DNA of 56,680 nucleotides from the NCBI GenBank assembly GCA_946480465.1, contig CAMLJY010000040.1, forward strand, positions 1 to 56,680, read 5' to 3'. Position numbers and translations under genes: made by a program. Every line of letters starts with the position of its first letter. Position 1 is the stretch's first letter. This document shows positions 49,805 to 56,680 of this stretch, piece after piece. This DNA is from an uncultured Burkholderiales bacterium (GTDB taxonomy: Bacteria; Pseudomonadota; Gammaproteobacteria; Burkholderiales; Burkholderiaceae). The notes below the pieces were generated by a model. It made no database searches and was not told the DNA's origin. It was given only the letters and a program-made list of their open reading frames with translations.

Positions 49805-52354
49805 TGCGCGCCCGGTCCAGCATCCTGGCGGCGGCCGCCTTGCTCGGTGCCTGTGGCGGTGGCGATGCCGCATCGGGCGCGCCCGCCGAGGCGGCGGACG
49901 CGGACCGCCAGCCGCTCGCGGCGCGGGCGCCCGCGGCCGTGACCTCTCCGGCGCCCGCGGTCTCGTCGACCGCAGGGGCGCCCTTGGCCCAGGTGCTCGA
50001 GCTGAGCAAGGTGGCCGAGACCCGCGTCGGCCGCACCGTCTTCGACTACCGGTTCACGGTCACCGTGCAGGCCGGCGCGCTGCCGCTGTCCGGCGTCGCG
50101 GCCACCATCACCGGCGCCGGGCCCGGCGTGAGCGTCATCGACGGCCAGGTCGCGGTGGGTGCGCTGGCCGGCGGCGCCAGCGCCACGCCGGCCGACACCA
50201 TCACGCTGCGCCTCGACCGCAGCGTCGCCTTCGATCCCGCGGCGCTGCAGTGGCGCATCGATGCCACGCCGCTGCACGTCGTCCGCTTCGATCCGGCGCT
50301 GTGCACGCCGCAGGCGGGCGCGCCCTACGGCCAGGCGGTGGGCATCACCGGCACGCACCTGATGGTGACGTCGGCCGACGTGCAGGCCTCGGCCGCCGGT
50401 TGCCGCGTGCTGGCGCAGGGCGGCTCCGCGATCGATGCCGCGATCACCGTGCAGGCCATGCTCGGCGTGGCCGAGCCCTTCGCCTCGGGCCTGGCCGGCG
50501 GCAGCGTCATCACCTACTACGACGCCGCGGCGAAGAAGGTCCACACCTACGAAGGCCTGTCCGCCGCGCCCGCGAACGTCGGCGCCGCCGGCACGGCCTC
50601 GATCTACCAGATGGCCGTGCCGTCCGACCTTCTCTGCCGCGGCGGCCAGCAGATCGGCGGCAGCCTCGCCGCCCAGCAGGGCCACACCAACATCTCCGGC
50701 CGCGCCGCCGGCGTGCCGGGCACGCTGAAGGTGCTGGACCTGGTGCACCAGGCGCACGGCCGGCGCCCGTGGAACAGCCTGTGGGACGAGGCGATCACGC
50801 TCGCCCGCGACGGCTTCCCGATGACGCGCTACATGTATTCCACGCTGTACAGCGGCGGCACCCAGTTCGACGACGAGACCGGCGAGCCGCTCGATGCCGG
50901 CGGCGTCAAGGCCTGGTGGAACAACGCCCGCGACCGCTGGGGACCCGCGCTGCCGCTACAAGGACATCCAGGCCCGCTACTGCGACCCCGCCGATCCCGC
51001 GGGCGAGAAACCGCTGCCCGTGGGCACGCTGATCCGGAACCTGCCGCTGGCGCAGACCATGGCGCTGGTGCGCGACGGCGGTGCCGCGGCGTTCTACGAC
51101 CCCGAGGGGCCGATCGCCGCCGCCATCCTGCAGCGTTTCGAGGACGACCGGCGGAAGGCCGACGGCAGCAACAACTGCACGTCCATCCTGCCGGCCAGCT
51201 ACCGCAGCGACGGCAGCACCTCGGCCCCGATCATCCCGGCGCGCATCCCCAGCCTGATGACGGCCGCTGACTTCGCGAATTACCGCGCGGTGGAGCGCAA
51301 GCCCCTGGTGAGCCGGCGCTTCGGCATGACGATCCACACCCAGCCCGCGCCGTCCTTCGGCGGGCTGGTCACGCTGCAGTCGCTGGGCGTGGCCGAGCGC
51401 AGGAACCTCGCCGCCGAGGCCTGGGGATCATCCGGCTTCCTGTACGTGGTGGCCGAGTCCAGCCGCCTGGCCAACGCCGACCGCCGCAACGTGGTGGGCG
51501 ACCCGGCCCATTCGAACGTCAATGCCCGGGTGGAGGCGCTGCTGTCCGACGCCTACCTCGACCGGCGCGCGGCCCTGCTCGACGGCACGGCGCTGGGCAC
51601 GGTGCCGGCCGGCGGCGTGGCGGACGGCATTCCCGCCTTCGCCGCCACCGACCCCGCGGGCTTCGACCCGTTGGCGAGCGGGCCGTCCCGGCGGCTGCGC
51701 CCGGCCGGCCCGCCGCCCAGCCGCAGCGGGCTGGCCCGCGCGGACCGCAGCAGTCCCGAGCGCGACGAAGACTGGAACACCACCAGCAGCCTGTCCATCG
51801 TGGACGGCTACGGCAACGCGCTGGCGATGACGACCACCATCAACACCCACTGGGGCGCGCACGTCGAGGCTGGCGGGATGATGCTGAACAACGCGCTGTC
51901 GAACTTCTCCGCGGCCATGCCGGGGCTGGACGTCAACGGCTATGGCCCCGGGCGCAAGCCCCGCACCTCGACCGCGCCGGCCATCGCGCTGGACGGCCAG
52001 GGGCGCCTGCGGCTGGTGTGGGGGGCGGCCGGCGGCGGGCCCATCCCTGACTACATCGTCAAGACCTTCCTCGGCCACGTGGTCTACGGCATGGACATCC
52101 AGGCCGCGATCAATGCCGACAACTGGACCGGCCAGGGCCTCGTCAGCTCGGTGGCGCAGTTCGAGAACGGCAAGCCCATCAGCGGGCAGATCGATGGCCT
52201 GCGCGCGACCCACGGCTACACCTCGGCGACGCTGAATGCCACCGGACTGACCAGCGGCCTCGCGGGCATCGCGGTCAGCCACGACGCGCATGGCTGGCCC
52301 ACCTACCACGGGGCGGCGGACTACCGCCGCGCCGGCGGGGCGAACGGGTACTAG
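49801..52354 (+). pseudogene. ggt: Lipoprotein gamma-glutamyltransferase, frameshifted
   Basis: The 5' part (49801 to about 50942) encodes a lipoprotein signal with lipobox LGAC, an extra Ig-like domain (residues about 55-165) and the N-terminal GGT half (GGSAIDAAITVQAMLGVAEP, SGLAGGSVITYYDA). The frame is lost at a GGGG run (50939-50942); dropping one G gives RWDPRCRYKDIQ and joins the second part in frame. That part has the catalytic Thr in DWNTTSSLSIVDGYGN (Thr codons at 51779 and 51782) and LTTTIN-like MTTTINTHWG. An intact gene would be about 850 residues. Either a genuine frameshift mutation or a homopolymer error. ATGA overlap with the PEP-CTERM gene. Confidence 0.82.
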
Positions 52355-52368
52355 CCGACGCTGGCGCG

Positions 52369-53271
52369 CTACGCAGGAACGGCGCGCGAGGCCGCTCGAT
52401 CGGCCGCACGGTAGGCGGCGATGAAGTTGTCCGCCGCCTGCGACAGCGATCCCGGCTGCAGGAACATCGCCTGCACCGAGATCGCCGCCTCCGGCTCGAT
52501 CGGCAGCACCTTCAGGGCCGGCTGGTAGCGCATCGCGCTCAGGTCGTCGACGACGGCGACGCCGAGCCCGCGCGCCGCCATGTCCAGCGCCACCTGGTGC
52601 GTCTTCACCGCCAGCCGGGCGGGGAAGGGCCAGCCGTAGCGCTCGGCATGGCTGCTGACGAGGCGGCCGACCGGGTCGGTGTCCAGCACCTCGATGAGCG
52701 GCATCGTGCGCAAGGCCTCGGCCGGCACCTTCGCCGCCTGGCGGTACTTGCCCAGCAGCCGCGGCAGGCCCGCGCAGACCAGCCGCCGCACGCCCAGGTC
52801 CTGGTAGGCGATGGCCGGGTGCGGCCGCGGCTCGAGCACGATGCCGGCGTCGATCTCGCGCATCAGCAGCCACTGCAGCAGCGTGTCGTGGTGGCCGGTG
52901 GAGAACTCGCAGCGCAGGTCCGGGTGGCGGGCCCGCAGCGCCTCGTAGGCTTGCGGCAGGAGACCGGCCACCGACAGCACGCAGCCGATGCGCAGCCGGG
53001 CCTGCGGCTGCCGGCGCAGGCTTTGCGCGGTGCGGCGGACGTCGTCGAACCCTGCATGGGCGGCGCGCAGCGCGGGGCCCAGCTGCAGCAGTTCCTCGGT
53101 CGGATGCAGCCGGCCGTTGGCGCGGCGGAAGAGGGCATAACCCAGGCCCGACTCGGCCTGCTGCAGGTGCTTGGTGGCGGAAGGCTGGGTGATGTTCAGC
53201 AGCCGGGCCGCCGCGCTCAGGCTGCCGGACTGCAGGACCGCGTACACGACTTCGATCTGGCGCAACTTCAT
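52369..53271 (-). CDS. LysR-family transcriptional regulator
   Basis: A 300-aa LysR-type regulator. The N-terminal winged helix has VYAVLQSGSLSAAARLLNIT, followed by QPSATKHLQQAESGLGYALF. The effector-binding half (about 90-300) has the two alternating lobes with no ligand-diagnostic motif. ATG 53271. It is convergent with the frameshifted gamma-glutamyltransferase gene (14-bp gap) and divergent-free on its 5' side, where a repeat array lies. Its target genes cannot be assigned. Confidence 0.87.
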   Translation of the reverse strand: MKLRQIEVVYAVLQSGSLSAAARLLNITQPSATKHLQQAESGLGYALFRRANGRLHPTEELLQLGPALRAAHAGFDDVRRTAQSLRRQPQARLRIGCVLSVAGLLPQAYEALRARHPDLRCEFSTGHHDTLLQWLLMREIDAGIVLEPRPHPAIAYQDLGVRRLVCAGLPRLLGKYRQAAKVPAEALRTMPLIEVLDTDPVGRLVSSHAERYGWPFPARLAVKTHQVALDMAARGLGVAVVDDLSAMRYQPALKVLPIEPEAAISVQAMFLQPGSLSQAADNFIAAYRAADRAASRAVPA

Positions 53272-53323
53272 CGCGCCAACTGTCGCATGGCCCCTCCGGC
53301 CGCGGCGCCGCTGCGGCCACCGC

Positions 53324-53429
53324 GATCAGCGTGATCGGCGTGATCGGCGTGATCGGCGTGCGGCGTGACCGGCGCGATCGGCGCGTTCAGCGTGCCCGGT
53401 GCGATTGCCGCGATCGGCGCGCCCGGCGG
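53324..53429. repeat. Degenerate 9-bp tandem repeat
   Basis: About eleven units based on GATCGGCGT: three perfect copies (53333-53359) after GATCAGCGT (53324-53332), then diverged GACCGGCGC, GATCGGCGC, GTTCAGCGT, GCCCGGTGC, GATTGCCGC and GATCGGCGC. It lies between the lysR start and the SPW-protein stop. One 7-bp interruption at 53360-53366 shifts the phase. It looks like an intergenic minisatellite; units contain GATC. Confidence 0.85.
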
Positions 53430-53515
53430 CGCGAACCATGAGGGGCAGGGCGCGCCCCGGAAGGCGCGCCCTGCCGATCGCCGCATCAAACCTGACCGTG
53501 CGGCGGCGGACCTCT

Positions 53516-53878
53516 TCAGGCCTCCTGGCGGACGGCGCCGGTGTAGTCCTTGTCGGTCGCCAGCGTCCAGGCCGCCAGCGCCATCGCGATGACGCCGGCG
53601 GTGACCGCGGCGTACAGCGCGTTGCGCTCGGCGGTGAAGCCCAGCACCCAGGGCGAGACCACCATCCACAGCCCCAGCGCGCCTTCGGTCCACTCTTCCC
53701 AGGCGCGTGGCACCAGCACCGCGCCCAGCGCCGTCGCGGCGAGTGCGAGGCCGCTGATCAACGCACTCCACATCGCGGTGGGGTGCGCCTGGTAGTCCAG
53801 CAGCCACGGCGACGCCGCGAACAGCAGTCCGACCACCAGATTGACGGCATCTTGCCAATGCTTCAGTTGCACTTTCAC
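53516..53878 (-). CDS. SPW-repeat membrane protein
   Basis: A 120-aa membrane protein with four predicted spans in two repeats, each carrying the SPW signature: FAASPWLLDY and VVSPWVLGFT. GTG 53878 lies 7 nt after AGGAGG; a TTG at 53884 is an alternative. It starts with VKVQLKHWQDAVNLVVGLL. The family is of unknown function; members often lie near envelope or stress genes. It ends right before the 9-bp repeat region. It is divergent from the 721-aa unknown gene. Confidence 0.83.
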   Translation of the reverse strand: MKVQLKHWQDAVNLVVGLLFAASPWLLDYQAHPTAMWSALISGLALAATALGAVLVPRAWEEWTEGALGLWMVVSPWVLGFTAERNALYAAVTAGVIAMALAAWTLATDKDYTGAVRQEA

Positions 53879-54361
53879 GGTCAAACCTCCTATTGGTTTG
53901 GTTTCATCGGCCGGCTTAGATGCGGCCGGCGGCGCGCGTGTTCCGTGCTGGCGCCCGTTACATGCGCCGCCAACTGGTGGGCACGAAAACCGCTGATTTT
54001 TCGTGTCCAGAGCCCTGGCGCACCGAGCCGCAGCGGAGCGGCCAGGCCGGATGGCGCACAGGCCCGGTCAGGCGCTGGTCAGTCGCTGCTCATGGCCGGA
54101 TGCGCTTATTTCAGAAATTAGCGTCAAAAGGCCTGGATGCCGAATGGCGGAATGGCCATTCACGCGCCCGCCGGTCGCCTGGGTGCATTGCCGCATTTCA
54201 ACAGGCGGGTTGAGAAACGGCGGGCCGGTTCAGCAGGCGGTGGGACGACAGGCGGCCCGCGGCGTGCCGATCATGGCTGCGACTCGTCACAGCAACCTGG
54301 AGCGCCGCATGAACGTCCGACCGACCCCCGCCCATTCCGGCCACGGCCCGGAGGCGCAGCC
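53879..54361. promoter_or_regulatory. Divergent intergenic region with three palindromes
   Basis: This ~480-bp gap holds CACGAAAA/TTTTCGTG (53982-53989 with 53998-54005, 8-nt loop), the AT-rich ATTTC-A-GAAAT (54108-54118) and the perfect 12-mer GAATGGCCATTC (54150-54161). These are dyads of different sequence, so several regulators or RNA hairpins may be involved. I see no stable gene other than a short upstream ORF at 54309-54365. Confidence 0.45.
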
Positions 54362-54365
54362 ATGA
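54309..54365 (+). CDS. Possible 18-aa leader peptide
   Basis: ATG 54309 follows GGAG after 6 nt, and the TGA stop overlaps the ATG of the 721-aa gene as ATGA (54362-54365). The peptide is MNVRPTPAHSGHGPEAQP, with no runs of one amino acid that would suggest attenuation. It could serve translational coupling only. Evidence is limited to the two signals. Confidence 0.3.
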   Translation: MNVRPTPAHSGHGPEAQP

Positions 54366-56527
54366 CGCCGGCCCAAGACCCCGGAAAGCGCGTGACGCTG
54401 CAGGTTTCGACCGCGCAACGTCCCGACTTCAAGCACCCGCTGGTGGCCTACGTCTTCGATGCCCGCGGCCGCCTGGCCGAGCGGGCCGAGGTGCGCGACG
54501 GCCGCGTGGAGCTGCCGTCGCCGGCGGCCGGCCGCGCGCGCGTGTTCATCGCGCCGGTGGACGCCCGCATCGATTTGAAGGAACCCGGCATCGCGCAGCT
54601 GGAACGGCTGCGCGCCTACGAGCCCGTGCTGCGCTGGGAGGGCGCCGGCGCCGGGCGCATCGAGATCCCCGGCAGCCTGATCGACCTGTGGCCCTTCTGC
54701 TTCTGCTGGGTGCGCGGCCGGGTGCTGCGCGCCAGTGACAACCGGCCGGTGTGCGACGCCCGCGTGCACATCTGCGAGGTGGACCGCATTCCGCTGTGGA
54801 TCCTGCGCTTGCCGGAGCCGCAGGTCTTGCGCCTGCGCGACGACCTGCTGCAGGCCGTCCGCCGCCCGCCCATCCCGCTGCCCGGTCCCGGCCCGCGAGG
54901 CCAGGCCGCCACGACGCTGCGCTTTGCCGCCGAGAACGCCTCCGCCCTGCAGGCGCTGGCCGCGCCGGCCGCGACGGCAGCCGAGGCGGCCACGCCGGCA
55001 CCGGAGCTGCTGGCGCTGCTGGGCAGCTCGTCGCCGGTGGTGGTGCGCAACCTGCTGGCCGAGCACTGGAAGCTGCTGCTGCCGTGGTTCTGCCTGTGGC
55101 CGCAATGGTGGTGGCTGTTCCGCTGCGACGAGATCGCGGTGATCGACACCGACGGCAACGGCCGCTTCGAGACCACGGTGTTCTACCCCTGCGGCGGCGA
55201 CCATCCCGACCTGTACTTCTGGGTCGAGTACGACTTCGGCAGCGGCTTCGAGACCGTCTACCACCCGCGCATCGGCTGCTACACGCACTGGAACTACGCC
55301 TGCGGCAGCGAGGTGACGATCCACGTCACCGACCCGCGCGTGCCCGGCTGCGGCGACGAGCCCGACCTGCCGGGTTGCCAGGTGGTGGTGCTGTCCATCG
55401 GCCGCGGCGTGGCGGTGCGCGAGGTGCGCATCGCCGGCCCCGAAGGCGTCACCACCGCCGGCGAGCCCTTCGGCGCCACGCTGGAGCCGCGCGTGGACTT
55501 CAGCCGCACCGAGCTGATCGAGGGCAAGGGCATTCCGTACTACCGCTGGTCCTACCGGCGGCTGAGCGGGCCCGACGGCAGCAGCGCCACCGTGGCGCCC
55601 GGCTCGGTGCCGCTGAACGCCTGGTCGGTGATGACGCGCGACGTCTACCGCCACTACAAGCTCGGCACCAGCTTCCCATCGGACCTGATGGGACCGATGC
55701 CCACCTCCGGCCCGGTCGTCGCGCCGGCGCCCAACCTGTTCCGCATCCGCCCGGCGCTGCCGCCGGCGGGCAATGAGTGGGTGGTGCTGGACGAACGTGT
55801 CGACCTCGCCACCGCGTACTTCGACACCGCCACGCTGGCCGGCGCGCCGTCTGGCCCGGCGCCGCTGCCCGACGACCTGGCGGCCGGCCGCTACGAGCTG
55901 AAGCTGGAGCTGTTCGATGCAGCCGGCGCGCTGGTCAACTGGACGGCGGCGAACATCGACCTGCGCATCACCGACCAGGATGCGCCCTTCGGCAGCGGCA
56001 CGATCACGACCTCGCCGGCGCCGGCCTACAACCGCATCCTCGTGGGCGGCGACACGATGGGCTTCCGCATGGTCGTGCGGGTGGACAACAACCGCTGCCA
56101 GGCGGACATCCTGCCGGTGGGCGGCACCGTCACGCCCGATCCGGTGTGCGGCTTCCACAACTACAGCCTGCCCACCGACACGGCCGGCCTGTCCTTCGTC
56201 GCCCGCCACCCGAACGGCTTCGCGACCTATGGCTTCGTGACCACGCGCGGCCCCGGGCCGGTCGTACCGGCGGCGTCCACCTCGGGCACGTCCGGCGCCC
56301 CCGGCAACGACGGTTTCATCCACACCGGAGGCTTCACCTACGAGAAGGCGGTCACCGTCTCGGCGCTGCTGGGCGCCTGCTCCAACGCCGCGTTCTCCGA
56401 GCGGCTGGACGTGATGGCCATGGCCACCGACGGCTACGCCACCCTCACCGGCTACAACGCGGCCGACAACGCCGCCTTCGCGCTGGCGACGCCGTGCCCG
56501 GACTGCGGGGGCGAGGCGGAGGCCTGA
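54362..56527 (+). CDS. Unrecognised 721-aa protein with transthyretin-like segments
   Basis: I do not recognise the family. GGAGG at 54350-54354 gives ATG 54362. The N-terminal third is beta-rich (KRVTLQVSTAQRPDFKHPLV). A carboxypeptidase-regulatory/transthyretin-like module seems split around an insert: GRVLRASDNRPVCDARVHIC, then about 110 residues of helix and linker, then IDTDGNGRFETTVFYPCGG. Aromatic-rich WPFCFCWVRG and WFCLWPQWWWLFRCDE are unusual. At least a dozen Cys lie in scattered pairs, and it ends CPDCGGEAEA. No signal peptide. The C-terminal third is again beta-like with TYEKAVTVSALLGACSN. Possibly a surface or tail-like structural protein exported by a non-Sec route. Confidence 0.7.
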   Translation: MTPAQDPGKRVTLQVSTAQRPDFKHPLVAYVFDARGRLAERAEVRDGRVELPSPAAGRARVFIAPVDARIDLKEPGIAQLERLRAYEPVLRWEGAGAGRIEIPGSLIDLWPFCFCWVRGRVLRASDNRPVCDARVHICEVDRIPLWILRLPEPQVLRLRDDLLQAVRRPPIPLPGPGPRGQAATTLRFAAENASALQALAAPAATAAEAATPAPELLALLGSSSPVVVRNLLAEHWKLLLPWFCLWPQWWWLFRCDEIAVIDTDGNGRFETTVFYPCGGDHPDLYFWVEYDFGSGFETVYHPRIGCYTHWNYACGSEVTIHVTDPRVPGCGDEPDLPGCQVVVLSIGRGVAVREVRIAGPEGVTTAGEPFGATLEPRVDFSRTELIEGKGIPYYRWSYRRLSGPDGSSATVAPGSVPLNAWSVMTRDVYRHYKLGTSFPSDLMGPMPTSGPVVAPAPNLFRIRPALPPAGNEWVVLDERVDLATAYFDTATLAGAPSGPAPLPDDLAAGRYELKLELFDAAGALVNWTAANIDLRITDQDAPFGSGTITTSPAPAYNRILVGGDTMGFRMVVRVDNNRCQADILPVGGTVTPDPVCGFHNYSLPTDTAGLSFVARHPNGFATYGFVTTRGPGPVVPAASTSGTSGAPGNDGFIHTGGFTYEKAVTVSALLGACSNAAFSERLDVMAMATDGYATLTGYNAADNAAFALATPCPDCGGEAEA

Positions 56528-56620
56528 GCACCGGCGCCCTGCCTGGTCCGCCGCGCGAGGGGCAGGGCGCCGGGGCGGCCCTGCCTGCTATCACATGAAA
56601 GGCGCGCATGACAGGTGCGC

Positions 56621-56680
56621 AAGAAAGGAGCCCAAGAGAGGAGCCCAAGAGAGGAGCCCAAGAGAGGAGCCCAAGAGAGG
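56621..56680. repeat. 13-bp tandem repeat running off the window
   Basis: AAGAAAGGAGCCC (56621-56633) is followed by three perfect AAGAGAGGAGCCC copies (56634-56672) and a partial one that reaches the last base. The array begins about 95 bp after the 721-aa gene stop and continues beyond the window, so its real length is unknown. Confidence 0.9.

Noticed and set aside
43919..49873. Minus-strand open frame of about 1980 codons
   Set aside because: Antisense shadow of the giant kinase gene; Gln/Arg/Gly-rich without motifs.
53365..53592. Plus-strand ORF of 75 codons over the 9-bp repeat
   Set aside because: Its sequence is mainly a translation of the repeat and then of the SPW gene complement.

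Overview
The window is uniformly GC-rich, gene-dense DNA that reads like a betaproteobacterial (Burkholderiales, Rubrivivax/Leptothrix/Ideonella-like) chromosome. The evidence is the AztABC-type zinc importer, a ModE with two molybdate-binding repeats, a PEP-CTERM exported protein, many soluble and hybrid histidine kinases, and strong GC3 bias. No rRNA, tRNA, insertion sequence, phage or CRISPR array was seen. The organism assignment is inference from gene content.

Layout. (1) 0.8-4.5 kb: a zinc-uptake operon, zur / 29-aa membrane microprotein / aztA / aztB / aztC / zrgA, behind a perfect inverted repeat overlapping a TATAAT box. (2) 5.4-10.7 kb, minus strand: a YbhGFSR / YhiI-RbbA-YhhJ type exporter (HlyD adaptor, double-ATPase, two ABC-2 permeases). 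(3) 11.1-15.7 kb: a soluble receiver-kinase, two GT9 and one GT2 glycosyltransferases, and a possible gene remnant. (4) 16.0-20.3 kb: an accessory FtsH, a small membrane protein, a TauE/SafE permease, an FtsX-domain relic and an unknown 188-aa protein. (5) 20.2-24.3 kb: a two-gene exported operon (a duplicated-domain secreted protein and an 1108-aa choice-of-anchor-L/RTX protein). A clear 6-6-6 palindrome, an FNR-like site and a hairpin lie upstream of it, directly behind an OmpR-type two-component system (24.4-26.4 kb). (6) 26.5-39.0 kb: a dense signalling island. It holds receiver-kinases, single receivers, a methyl-accepting chemotaxis protein with a 96-aa partner and a decayed PAS-GGDEF-EAL gene, and an ABC-type solute-binding protein without any transporter, placed between two kinases. 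(7) 39.2-42.4 kb: modABC plus modE with a candidate ModE operator. (8) 42.4-43.8 kb, minus: a Met/His-rich exported protein, a DUF2933 protein and an isoprenylcysteine-methyltransferase-like membrane protein, plausibly metal (copper) related. (9) 43.9-49.1 kb: a giant ATPase-GAF-histidine kinase whose N-terminal Ser/Thr kinase domain is eroded and whose ATP-binding domain carries a 9-bp tandem-repeat insertion. (10) 49.2-56.7 kb: a PEP-CTERM protein, a frameshifted lipoprotein gamma-glutamyltransferase, a LysR regulator, an SPW-repeat membrane protein and an unrecognised 721-aa protein behind a palindrome-rich intergenic region.

The most promising leads are the sensory cluster built around an orphan solute-binding protein (31.2-39.0 kb), the zinc-operon microprotein, the two-component system adjoining the RTX operon with its palindrome, and the eroded kinase/repeat-inserted histidine kinase. 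Minisatellite-like repeats with 9-13 bp units recur both between and inside genes.
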